From positions 62,001 through 126,000 of the forward strand of contig JANUWF010002057.1 in NCBI GenBank assembly GCA_026120185.1: a stretch of DNA of 64,000 nucleotides, read 5' to 3'. This document shows, one piece after another, positions 1-11,110 of this stretch. The position numbers and the translations under genes were made by a program. Under the pieces are notes generated by a model. It worked only from the letters and a program-made list of their open reading frames with translations. It was not told the DNA's origin and made no database searches. This DNA is from Voacanga thouarsii. Lineage: Eukaryota > Streptophyta > Magnoliopsida > Gentianales > Apocynaceae. Each line of letters opens with the position of its first letter. The first letter of the stretch is position 1.

Positions 1-2735
1 GGAAAATTAGGTAACCATAAAGTAAATTTCTACCAAGAAATGAAACTTGTAGACTCCAAAATAAATAAATCACTCAATCAAGCTCTGAAGAAAGTCAAAT
101 AGCACTTATAATGAACCAACCCAGCTACGGTACAAAAAGAAAAACATCGAACCCAGAAAGAGAAAAGCTATATAAGAATTGTAAAAAACAAGGGCAGAGA
201 TCTCTTGAATTACATGAAGATCACCTATCAGGGGAAAAAAAAAGAGAAAAATCCACCAAACTTTTCTCCATGGCGAGCAACATAAGTCTTCTAAATCAAA
301 CATTTAATTTGCAAAATGCCTTATTGAGAGGGTGATAACTAAATTTCCGAAAACACTTCTTGCTTTATACATCGCAGGTAGCTTTACTGATTGTTGATCT
401 AATGAAAAAAGGAAAAAAAAAATGTTCAGCACTGGGGAATAGAAGAACCTAAGATAACATATGGAGTGAACCAAGGCACTTCTGAATAGTATTGCAAGAA
501 AGAAGCAAAAGCAAAGCAATGACACCACAAGAAGGCAAGGACACCTTCCGAACTAATTCACAGGGCTGGAAAATGCAACCACAAAATCCAAGCATATCAA
601 ACTCAAGAAGAAAACAGGACACTACCTATATCAATTACCTGCATATAAAAATGACCGATCTCACATATACCAAAACAAGTTTAATCTCTATTGGTAGTGT
701 AAAAGAGATCTTTATGCAGGCATATTTAGATGCTTAACACATGCACCACATACAATGTTTTGAAAGACAGAGCATCTAGCAAATTATACTTGTTTACAAA
801 TTCTTGTGCCCTAACAGCACATATGTTAAATGCTTTTCGAAACTCTAAGTCGATAATTTACATCCCAAGAACTAATAAAGGACATCCTGTACAGCAATCT
901 AGTGATATAACACACGGAAAAAAATGGAAGTCGAAGTGTTCCAAGCAATGACCAATGATCTGAACAGTAACACAAATTTATACAAAATAATTAGCACAAA
1001 CAATATCTTCCAAATAAGCATCCAATTGACAATAGTAAGAATAGGCTCCCTTATTTGAAATACCTGGAAACTCTTCACCAGTTTGGGTACATCGTGGCCT
1101 TCAATTGTAATCTGCGGAGACTTGGGGCCATCGTGGTCTTTCCTACTTGAGGACGATGACCGATAATATGAACTCCCAACAAACCCTGAATCACTAAAAA
1201 ATAAGAAGAGGCATCACATTTAAGCTGCAAAGAAATATAGGAGAAGGGCTTAATTTGTTTTGGTACATTAAAAATCACATACAGCATTTGCATATAAAAC
1301 AACTGCCAAACAAAGTAAGCAAATGCTGAAAAATCAGGCTTTGAGAAGGATGAATAACATTAATCTCCCTGCTATACCGTGTGATACCAGAAAACCCATG
1401 TAATCTCCCTAAAATATACTTCCAGCAATCAATTTTCCTATTCGACCATAACATAATCAACCAAATATGTAATGACGTGACAATCTGCTTTGCACTTCTG
1501 GATGATTAATGTCACTGGTTTGGACCATATCTCCAACCTCGAAATAGATGGTTCTTTTCTGCCTTCTACTCTAATGTTTACTGTGTAGACTTGAGCCCTT
1601 AAGAAGGCCCAATGGTGCATTTTGACATGAAAAATTATCAACAGTAAATCTCACTCTTTTATACAACATTTATCAAATGTAGAAGATAGTATTTGGCTGT
1701 CCTTGTTTGGATAGCTAACAGACCATATCCTCAAAATTTCACCAGAATAAAAAAATCTAGCAAGCAAGCAATAATCTTTTTTAATCAAAATCACTACAGG
1801 AAAAACTGAAAAAACTATAAAAAACTTAATTAAGTACACTAACAAAATCTTTAGCCAAATATATTATATATTATATATTATATGTGTTATATATGTTAAT
1901 ATATTATATATGTTAAATATATCAATAAATATATTATATATGTTTATAATGGTGGTCTTCTTTTTTTATTAAGTTTTTTAATCTTTTTTATATTTGTTGA
2001 TTCAAGTCATTCATTCATTGCAAAAGGTACACTAACAAAGGTTCAGTTTCTTTTACCCCAGAAAGAGAAAAACTTTTTAGCACCAACTACTGTCAACATC
2101 TTTCCTATCTCTCAGAATTGATATCAAGCATACAAAATCATATAAATTTTACAGGTGGAGTCATCAAATAACTTGCTTTGTCCTCGACACCCATCAACCC
2201 AATACTTAGTTAATGTGGCATCAAATCTGCAATTACCTAGCAATTTCAAGTAAAAATGTGAAATTAGTATATGAAATAGCCATACATGAAGACCTACATT
2301 TTCCAAGGAGAAGACGTAACAGATTAAATGCAAGACGGACAAAAAATGGTCACAAATGAAAACCTGAATTACTTCCACCCCAAAATCATGGCATTGAACT
2401 TGGTAACTGATATGGTGTTTTCAAAGAGAAGATAAGGTATGATAAAGGGGAATGATTTTGGGGCTAGTAATATATTAATAAATGACACGGTGGAAAGGAC
2501 GTAACATACAACCCATGATGGAAGTGTTGCCTCTGGAACAAACATTGTCATTGCAGAATAATGAAAAAGAGGGTGAATGAATAAAATGGTAAGATTAATA
2601 ATGGTAAGATCAATTTTCTCAATAGGAAGAAAAGAAAAATCAAATTGGCTTTCTTCCAAATGCTAATCTGCATTACCCAAATATTAGAAGAAAGGTGTCA
2701 GTCAGCAAATTAAGGCCACATTACAATCAGAGCTG
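1..2735. other. AT-rich region without a confident gene
   Basis: No open frame here resembles a protein I recognise, except one short possible exon listed separately. It holds an AT-only low-complexity stretch at about 1857-1945 (repeats of TATATTA and TATGTT). The last exon expected for the cystinosin-like pseudogene, which would lie in this stretch, was looked for on the minus strand and not found. Confidence 0.5.
1064..1193 (-). other. Possible orphan exon, DEAD-box helicase-like
   Basis: On the minus strand an AG acceptor (just above 1193) and a CAG/GTATTT donor (at 1064/1063) bracket an open 130-base stretch. Its 3' part reads ITIEGHDVPKLVKSFQ, which resembles the segment just upstream of the Q motif in RH20/RH30-type DEAD-box RNA helicases (consensus like ITVEGxDVPKPVKSF). 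The serine-rich part before it (YYRSSSSSRKDHDGPKSPQ) lacks the usual YR.RRE sequence, and no helicase motif was found downstream. It may be a captured or relic exon, or chance similarity. Confidence 0.25.
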
Positions 2736-2739
2736 CAAG

Positions 2740-2965
2740 GTAAAAGGAGTAGGGGTGGGCCGGGGATTGGGTAGGAATTTTCACCATGGGAAATCAGAGC
2801 CACACAAATCTATATCTAAATCGTTAAAATTCAAACCAAGAGGAAGGAAAAAAAATAAAAATATTATAAAATAACTAAACTAACCATGACGATTAAATGA
2901 ATCTCAACCATACAAAAAGTAATATAATGTTCTTGATAAAATCTTATTCATTCATTACCAATAGC
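2740..2965. repeat. Direct repeat, copy 1
   Basis: This segment (landmarks GGGATTGGGT, GAGCCACAC, CAAACCAAGAGGAAG, TAATATAATGTTCTTGATAA) recurs in the same orientation at about 5575-5790. Copy 1 lies downstream of the last recognisable exon of the cystinosin-like pseudogene and copy 2 upstream of its first, so the two copies frame the pseudogene. Confidence 0.8.
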
Positions 2966-3035
2966 TTGATAATCATGCACAGATGTAAACTAGAAATAAG
3001 AGGCACACCAGATGCAAAGAATTAACTTATTTTAC

Positions 3036-5080
3036 CAAAGACAACAGAGTTTTGCCTATGTTTCCATAGAAGTTCACCTACGACTCTGGAGGTGGGAAAA
3101 AGCCCAAACAATAGAAAAGGAAGTTTAGGCACTGCATTTCCAGTTCTCGAGGGCAAAACAAAGAATCAACTATTAGATATAAGGACTCACGTTGGTCAAT
3201 AGATTCATTGCCATTTGCCCATAGTTTGTCACACCGCCAAGAAAATCAAGCAATATATTTCCAATGCTAAACCCAATTGTGCTCTTCCGTCGAAAATTCA
3301 TAACCGCCTACATTTACAGAGTGCATAATTAGGTCAATGTGAAAATATGAAGACTCTTCCAATATCCTATATGTTAAGCAATCAAATGCAAACACTGAAC
3401 TATAACAGAATGGTAATAATGATCCTGAAATAAAGTTGAAGAAGATGACTGAAACTAAATATGCTTTTTCTTAAAAACAAAGAATGCATGTACAACCTGG
3501 GGTATGTATTTGACGACTTTCATGGCAACTTGCAATGTGCTGCAGATACAGTTGAAATGCTGAATGTCAGAATCCAGTTGCATAGCAATATTAGAAAATT
3601 GTGCTGGTCTAATAATCATAGTAATTATGCTTACACCAGAGAAGGCTTCAGAAAGGATGAGGCAATAATGAGCCAAGAATTCCTCACTTTGTCTGAATCA
3701 CAAAGCACAGCCAAGAATTCCCGACTTTATCTAAAGCACAAAGTTGCTTCTTTCATTCTTAATAACTACTAGAAGACCGACAGTTTCCTCTCATAAAAAT
3801 GATGGCATGCATGCAACCCTCAAAATCAATTCCTATCAGATATCAACAATAAAACCATTCATTCAAAAGGGATAACATATCAAGAAATAGTAGTGGTGCA
3901 AAATGAAGCCAGGTATCTTACTTGAAGTAGGAAATCAGCCACAGCCAGGAATGGTGAGGAATAGCTACAAAAATACAAATTGCAGTAGCTGACCAAGCAA
4001 CTGTGACAATTGCAGTGTAAATCTTTGAGACCTTTTGATGACCACGCTGGAAAAGAGAATTTGGGGAAAAACATGAGAAAAGTCAATTCAAAGGTATGTA
4101 AGCACTAATACAACTAATGTGGAAAAATATATTGTGAATTATTTACAAATTGTAGAGTGGAACTCTAGTTGCATATTTGAAGTACAGAACTTTAACTCTA
4201 TATCTATCTTTTCAAAAATCTGTCAGAAAATTTTCAGATATCAGCCAAAGAATATTCATTATGAGCAAATGGATAACTACTTACATCATAGATTGCAATC
4301 TGGAACAAGGTAAATGCAGTCAATATAACCGCATGCACTGAGAATGCTACATCATTAGCAGCTACGAGTATCATCTGCAATAAAAAGTAAGCATGAAGAG
4401 AAGTAAACCTCTTATGTTACATGAATGTTGGAATGCAGTCACATGGTAAAAAATGAGGTAGGTATGCTAAGATTAAAAGACTCTTTACGACCAGAAGAAG
4501 CAAGGAGTAAGTTGGCAAGTTTTGAGTTCTACGAGTATTACTGCCTTTATAGGTTCTAGAATAAGGGTACATGATTAGAAAATCATGAATTTGCATTCAG
4601 AGACACAACCTGACACAACAATTCAACAATCCAACAATCTACTATAGAATGTATTGCTCCCAAAAACATCAAAACTCATCAAATTTTTCCATTTCAAAAG
4701 GAATTTAATCATTCCCAAGAACGCAAAGCCGCAAATGAATACACAAAATAGCTAGTTAAGCTAAAATGTGATTGCAACCTGATCAAAGCCATATTTTTTG
4801 CGGTAAAGCCGCTGAACGGCTGAGCTGAAGAAAAGGGAAGCATTGTAGATAAGATAAGACGAGTGTTTGGTCATATTCAACACCACGAAATTAAAATTCA
4901 AGCTCACCACGCTGCCACCATAGCCAATTAACCATGTTAGCAACTCACCACTTGAGTGAGAGAATCAGCAGGGAAAAAAATAAATAAAAAACACCCAAAC
5001 CATTTCCCTTACACAATAAACAATCTTTTTGGATTTACAAACAAATGGGAAGCTGCATGAGCAGGAGTCAATGGCAAACC
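3036..5080 (-). pseudogene. Cystinosin-like (PQ-loop) transporter pseudogene
   Basis: Cystinosin homologues are seven-helix PQ-loop proteins that export cystine and H+ from the lysosome or vacuole. Six consecutive exon parts follow plant cystinosin and join in phase at GT/AG sites: an exon ending at 5080 (FYPQVILNF), 4779-4911 (FVVLNMTKHSSYLIYNASLF), 4285-4374 (VAANDVAFSVHAV), 3922-4046 (HHSWLWLIS), 3497-3539 (VKYIPQ) and 3191-3307 (RRKSTIGFSIGNILLDF), followed by 3036-3085 (VNFYGNIGKTLLSL). Lesions: one base is missing near 3204 in the exon that should be 118 bases (it is 117), and a conserved Trp codon is TAG at 3078-3080. Upstream of FYPQ the first exon (open to about 5333) does not resemble cystinosin, and the final exon (IFFD..HYVLYP type) is not found. 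All canonical junctions survive, so decay looks recent. A consensus error could mimic the frameshift but hardly both lesions and the missing ends. Confidence 0.88.
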
Positions 5081-5574
5081 TTTTCTGGCAGAAATTCAAG
5101 ATCACTTGCGGGTAGAAGTCCATGTCCTCTACTGTAGTTCTCTCCAACCAGCCACCTGATTCTTCTGATGCCTTTATCCTCCAAACATCAACAGTCCCAT
5201 TGAACCCAAAAAAATTTAGGAAAATTCCATTCACCTGCTGCTCCACTTCAAAATGAAAAGCTAAATTAATGAGCTGCAACTGTGTTAGTAGATTTTCATC
5301 CTTATTTACAAAAGACCACCTTGCTTGAACCAAACCTAGTTCCTCATTATCCTACAATTCAGAGACAAATAAAACACTAGACTCCAGGCTCCAGATCCAC
5401 TATCAAGAAGATCGCAGGAAAACAAAGAAGATGAAAATGAGTTGCAAGAAGAAAATTTAAGGAGATTAGCAGACGGGTTTGACAAGATGGAATATGCAAT
5501 TGAAGGGGAAGTGCCGATAGAGAAGGAAGCCAGAGAAAAGGGAAGGGGAGCTGCAAAACCTTGGAAGAGGAAGG

Positions 5575-5790
5575 GTGAGAGTCACGGGGGTGGGCTAGGG
5601 ATTGGGTGGAAATTGGAGCCACACCAATCTATATCGTATAGCGTTAAAATTCAAACCAAGAGGAAGAAAAAAAATAAAAATATTATAAAATGACTAAACT
5701 AATCATGACGATCAAATGAATCTCAACTATACAAGGAGTAATATAATGTTCTTGATAAAATTTTATTCATTCATTACAAAACTTTAAAAT
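5575..5790. repeat. Direct repeat, copy 2
   Basis: Second copy of the repeat at 2740-2965, same orientation, with many single-base differences. It sits just upstream of the first recognisable exon of the minus-strand cystinosin-like pseudogene and may be that gene's old 5' flank. Confidence 0.8.
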
Positions 5791-6234
5791 TTAAACCATT
5801 AGATTTTAAAATACTTAAAGGAAAAAAAATTAAAATTTATTAAAATAATATATTATGACATTTTTATCTCATTTTCACTCTTAGTATATACATTTTGATT
5901 ATTGTGAAATGTGCAATTAGAAACAAAAGTGATGCCCCTTTTTGTTCACCTGGTCATCAAACAATGAGTTAAACACAGCTAGACTTAGTTTAGTATTATA
6001 TTTATTTTTAAATTATAAATAATATTTTATAAATAAATTTATTTTTGTTAAAAATAATTTTAAAACAGTATTTTCAAAAAATAAATAAAGTAGACCCTAA
6101 CATTCACAAACGACATTCATTTGAACTTATTGTTGTTCTAATATTAATCGAACTCTAACATCAGATAAGGCTTAGAGCAAGGTGGCATAAAGAAAAACAT
6201 AAAAAAAATAAACATGGTCACAATTTTAATCGTT
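5791..6234. other. AT-rich spacer, nothing recognised
   Basis: No coding potential or repeat ends seen. It ends at the five-base target duplication CAAGC (6235-6239) of element A. Confidence 0.6.
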
Positions 6235-6239
6235 CAAGC

Positions 6240-6713
6240 TGTTGGGAAAAAATTGCCCTATTATCCCACAGACTACCTTTAACAAAAATAGTCTAGCAAC
6301 TATAGAGAAAAATAACAAGACAATGATTTATGTGAAAAACTCAAAAATAAAAAAAAAAAATCACGACCGTTGTCAAAAGACAACCGAAAAAAATATCCAC
6401 TATGTGAAAAACTATTATAACCACACAATATAAAATACAATATTTTTTTCACACTTAAAACTCAAAAAAGATATCTAGAAAGTACCTAGAGATTTTTTCC
6501 AAACTCCCTAACCCTTACACTTTTCTTTTTTAGTGTTGCTCTTGTTTTTCGTTGGTGAATTGACACTCAAATCATGCCTATTTATAGGCATGCCAAAGTC
6601 AGTTCGTAAACATACAACCTCCATTAGTGCCTTAGTGGAGTGGTTGTCACTGACTCCAACCACTCCCTCACAAAAGACAACCTTCACATTTTTTTATTAA
6701 TTAATGCGTAACA
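6240..6713 (-). repeat. Element A 3' LTR (left)
   Basis: 474 bp, TG...CA ends. It matches the right LTR in its landmarks, for example AGTGCCTTAGTGGAGTG and ATGCGTAACA. Confidence 0.88.
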
Positions 6714-7044
6714 AACTCTACCTTAATTAAAAAAAAAAAATTCTGCTACCAAGATATTATCTAATACCGACAATCATAACCATTATCATACTCCATCCTA
6801 AAGAGTATATCCACTTGAAATTAATATCAACTTCAAAAATTTCACCTCGGCCCATGTCGATAATTATGGTGCAACTTCTATACTGATTTTTTGAAAGTTC
6901 ATTAGTTATCGACATTCCTTTATTCCACCACACACTTTGCATAGTCATCAACCAGTGCCCGTGTGGACATGCTACCAATCATACGTCTTCTTTCATGGCA
7001 TCTTCAGTGATAGCAATCATGCCATGGAGACATATATTTTTTCT

Positions 7045-7872
7045 TTAAAGCAATTCATCATCTCCCTTTACTTGGGAAACGACATTGGTAACATTATCCT
7101 TATCTTTAGAACTATTAGTCGAACCAACTCCACCATTCTTATAGTTTTTCTTTATGTAGCCTGTTTGTCCACATCCCCAATACACAATTTTCTTCACAGA
7201 GTTTTTTTTCTTTTCATGCTTACAAACAGTAAACACTGAGTTTTTTGAAAGTTTACTTTCTTCTTTTAATCTTCTTTCTTCAAAAATTAATTTACTCGCC
7301 ACCTCTGAGTAAACTACATTTTCCTTCTCATACATTAAAATGGACTGCATGTGTTTGTAAGTAGATGGAAGAGATAAGATGAGTCGCAGAGCTTTATCCT
7401 CATCATCTATTTTAACTCTGAGAGTCTCCAATTCAGAAATAGTCCCATTTAGGATACTTAGATGATCTGAAATTTTTATACCTTCCTCCATTTGTAATGT
7501 ATAAAATTGCTCCTTCAAATAGAACCTATTTGAAACACTTTTGATCTGGTACAATTCTTCAAACTTATCCCAAATCTCCCTTATTGTAAACAGTCCAACT
7601 ACATTAGTAAGAACATTTTTTACTAAATTAAGTCATATTTGACTGGCAACTCTCATATTTAACTCCTCTCAATCCTCATCGCTCATTGTGGACTTTTTTT
7701 AGTCTCTACTAGTCTTATCGGACACTTCTAAATCTTTTCTGCTGGTTAAAAGGATTGGCCACCCCTTTAAAATTTTCTACAATCCAGATTAGATTAACAA
7801 ATCCTTAACTTGCACTTGTCATAAGGCAAAATTAAATTTTCCATCAAATTTCTCAATATCAAATTTAGTTAC
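7045..7872 (-). pseudogene. Element A gag (UBN2-type) remnant
   Basis: Structural polyprotein part of a copia element, which packages element RNA into cytoplasmic particles. The 5' end near 7872 reads TKFDIEKFDGKFNFAL, followed by a stop where these Gags have Trp (TGA), then VQVKDL. Further on are EIWDKFEELYQIKSVSNRFY and LILSLPSTYKHM, typical of UBN2 Gag. The C-terminal zinc knuckle is degenerate (YWGCGQTGYIKKNYKN, with two knuckle cysteines as Tyr). The longest open part is 7045-7554. The initiator ATG, the internal stop and the knuckle changes make it non-functional. No protease, integrase or RT follows. Confidence 0.85.
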
Positions 7873-8067
7873 TGATATTTTTCCTATACTTTTATTTTAG
7901 AATAAAACACACACTAAAACTCCATCGCACCAAAGCTACTTGTAGGCTTAATATAAAGAGTAAATAATAATCTAATTTATTTTTTGATATGGAGAGTCTA
8001 CCTTAGTGGCAATTACAGAACATACGATAAGTAAATATTAATATCCCAATAAAACTCTGATACTAGT

Positions 8068-8320
8068 TGTTGGGAAAATATTATATTATTACCTCACAAA
8101 CTATCTTTAATAAAAATAGTCAAACAATTGCAAAAAAATAACAAGATAAGAATTTACGTGAAAGATTTCAAAATCGAAAAAAAAAATCACAACCATTGTC
8201 AAAAGATAACAAAAAAAATAAATAAATCATTATGTTAAAAATTATTATAACCACATAATATAAAATACAATATTTTTTTTCATACTCAAAATCCAAGAAA
8301 AATATCTAAAAAGTACCAAA
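8068..8320 (-). repeat. Element A 5' LTR, part 1 (interrupted)
   Basis: Starts TGTTGGGAAAA and follows the left LTR up to AAGTACCAAA, where element B begins. The LTR resumes at 13519/13524. CCAAA at 8316-8320 is the left TSD of element B. Confidence 0.87.
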
Positions 8321-8665
8321 TGTTATGAATATATTAGTAGAAACTCTACTAATTATGGATTTATGTGAACGATTAGGGAATTAGTGGAAACTCTACTAAT
8401 TATGGATTTTTATGAATTTTTACCATTTAGTGGAGACACCACTAATTAAGATTAGTGGAAGATGATGTATTATACTAATTAAGAGCTCTATAAATAGAGT
8501 TATTCACTAAACTTGTACTATACCATTATTTTGTGAAAAAATTGTGAGAAAATTGTTAAAAAAAGAAAGAGAGAAGTTTGAAGAAATTCTTGTGTAAAAA
8601 TAGTTAGAGTTTTCTTAGTGTGTAGTGTGTAGATTTTATTCTAACACTACCCAAATTTTATAACA
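8321..8665 (+). repeat. Element B 5' LTR
   Basis: 345 bp, TGTTATGAAT...ATAACA. It contains a TATA-like CTATAAATAGAG near 8488, the probable element promoter. Confidence 0.88.
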
Positions 8666-8734
8666 CGTTATCATCACGAGTCCCTACCGTTATCAAAGTC
8701 AGAAGACAGGTACGCATTTATTGATCCCTATAGC

Positions 8735-9265
8735 TAACCTTACTAAATTCGAATTTGTAGCCCTTGATATTTTTGGAAAAAAATTATATGTCATGAATTC
8801 TCGATATATAAATGCATCTAAATGCTGAAAAAAAGATTTGACCACCTGAAGATGGTCGTACTACTAAGTGCACGGTATAAATGATTGAACCTGAAGTTGT
8901 AAGATTTTAAAATCGTGAATAAATATAGCCCCGCAATGTATAAAATTACATCTCAGTTAAAATTATGCAGATAAAAATATATTGGAGAAGACATTCTCCA
9001 CCTTTTATGCCTCGAATATTGTCCTACAGTAACAATATTGAGAAAAATGGTATACATAGATTTAATTACTGCCGCCCTCATTGCAAAGAAAAATAATGAG
9101 TTATTATTGAGAAATCATGAAATCAAACTAATTGGCTCAACAGCATTCCCAGAAGTGAATGATGTTGGCTCCAGCAGAAGCCATCGTTATAGTCGTAATT
9201 GTGGCAGTGGCCATGGTTATGGTCATGGACACACTGATATTTCCCTTAGCACAGAGCAATACTGA
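8735..9265 (+). pseudogene. Element B gag remnant
   Basis: Broken frames carry the landmarks of a copia Gag: LTKFEFVALDI near the start, YKITSQLKLC in the middle, and the open stretch 9038-9265 with KKNNELLLRNHEIKLIGST followed by a Gly/His/Arg-rich tail (RNCGSGHGYGHGHTD). The usual zinc knuckle after that tail is absent. Recognisable copia sequence stops here and resumes near 11111. Confidence 0.75.
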
Positions 9266-9442
9266 CCACCTGAAGTGGAACAAAGAGAAATGATATTTCC
9301 ATTAATAATAAGTATCACATCTTTGAAATGTTACATTTGAATGTCAATATATATTATATTACTGCTAACAGTTAGAAAAAAAAAATCTATCTCCTCTTGA
9401 TCATAAGTCTTGTGTTCACTTGCATTTCCTTTATTCATCTCA

Positions 9443-10824
9443 CTAGTGTTCATGTGAACTTGAGAATGTATGCTTGTAGTTGCTCTTTTTCAATTGAGCT
9501 GACAAATTGAGGATGAATGTTTGTAGTTGTTCTTTTTCCATGTTTGCATTAGAGGAAGATAAACAGGTAGCAATTATGGATTTCAGTTCCTCTTCTTCGG
9601 CATCCTCCTTCTCTTTCTTCTCCATTGGGCCAGCATCTAGATTAGCAGTAGAATTAGCCGTGAAGTTACTGCGCAATGAGGCTTGGGATTTTCACATCCC
9701 CTTAAGTTTTTTATTATATTTGGCCTTGAAACATGCTTGTCTCAATTTCTGTGTTTGGTCTTTCAACCGTGTATCAAGACTTTCTTCCACCAACATCTTC
9801 TCACGTTCCAATATCTCAATGACTTCTTTGAACTTCTTCTCAGCCATATGTCCTCCTTCGTCTTTATCTCGCTCCTGTAAATCGAAGTGATATCATCGAT
9901 GGAGATACATTCATTCCAGTCATTATTTACGTATAAATCTTTCATAATTTCATACTTGCAAATTACAAGTGTGTATGAGAGAGAACCTGAACATTCTTGA
10001 TTAGGGTCTCCAAACTCATCAACTTCCTGTGAGGCCATCGACGAATTCTCAACTCCCTACATCTGTTCTTGAGAGGGGTTAAGTCAATATTCAGTTATTT
10101 GGTCGTGCTCTTGATTGGTAGGTAAAAGTACTGCAAAATGGTTTCTTTTGATAGTGTTTTGGAGCTATTGCACTTCTCCTCTCTCTGCCTCCTAATCATC
10201 TCATTCTTCATAGGAATTTCATCTGCAATAATATCTTGAATTTCTATATTATGCATTTCATGGGTCCTCACTCCGAATTCGTTGCCAAGACCACTCATTA
10301 TTTCTCCTAAAAAAAGAAAAATAATATCAGTAAAGGTAATACCATGCAAAATCCATGTTTGAATGTATGATAACCTGGAACCAAATTTTGGTTTTGTTCA
10401 AAATTCATTAGGGAGTAGAAAGGATCATGCACAAGTATATCCTCATTCAGAGGAATAGCATCAAAAGCAGTCTCTTGAATGGGTAGATGAAATTGAAAAT
10501 TCAAAGCAATATGTCCAGAACTACCACTGATTTACATCACAACAAACCAAAAGAGAGTTTAATTTCATTATTTTATTATTAAGCACACTAAAAAAAAAAA
10601 AGGAAGCCCTCAAAGGTATCTCACCTGAAATTAGGCAGAAGCGGTTGGCTTGAAAAATTAGGCGAAAGCAGTTGATTTGAAAAGGAAAATAGATCAAAAT
10701 CTTCTGCATTAGATCTGACATTAGGCGGAAGTGGTTAGCTTGAAAAAGAAAACACATCAAAATCTTCTGTATTAGAAACTAAGTCAAAATTTGACCATGT
10801 CTCAAATGAATTACAAATCTCCAT
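9443..10824 (-). pseudogene. RWP-RK (RKD-type) transcription factor gene inside copia B
   Basis: RKD proteins are nuclear DNA-binding factors of egg-cell identity and embryo programmes. Four exons splice in phase at GT/AG sites: 10625-10824 (start ATG 10822-10824), 10375-10526, 9987-10306 and 9443-9874 (stop 9443-9445), about 367 codons. Exon 3 encodes the RWP-RK domain: SKTLSKETILQYFYLPI, then KNRCRELRIRRWPHRK and LETLIKNVQ. Exon 4 encodes a coiled-coil-like region (FKEVIEILEREKMLVEE, LRQACFKAKYNKK) and an acidic tail. Three in-frame stops break it: TAA 10735-10737 (codon 30, where repeat partners have CAA), TAA 10095-10097 inside RWP-RK (family has Glu) and TGA 9692-9694. No frameshift is needed anywhere. 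It lies antisense to the surrounding copia element with all introns present. The RWPHRK core makes the family call strong; the exact RKD subgroup is unresolved. Confidence 0.92.
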
Positions 10825-10876
10825 ATCTACTTTGAGGTTTTTTATTTTTTTTATATTTCCTAATGGCTGATGACTG

Positions 10877-10877
<1 letters not shown>

Positions 10878-10953
<76 letters not shown>
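10878..10953. repeat. Microsatellite (AT)n(GT)n
   Basis: A short AT run followed by about 32 GT units, located ~55 bases upstream of the RWP-RK pseudogene ATG, so in its old promoter or 5' UTR. Open frames across it (poly His-Thr) are artefacts. Confidence 0.97.
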
Positions 10954-10956
<3 letters not shown>

Positions 10957-11110
10957 AAGAAGAAGAGGTAGATGATAGGTGGAGGGACGAAGAGGGGAAA
11001 AGATGGTATCGGGAAGAATGAAAAAAAAAAGATTTTTTTTCTTGGCATTTCCTACTTGTCATCATGTTCTTACATTTCTTTTTCTTTTCCCTTATTCTCT
11101 TGTGAAATCA

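Noticed and set aside
9507..9890. Plus-strand serine/phenylalanine-rich open frames
   Set aside because: Antisense of exon 4 of the RKD pseudogene, which is rich in Glu/Lys codons.
10811..11065. Minus-strand open frames with poly His-Thr
   Set aside because: They are translations of the GT microsatellite and carry no gene.
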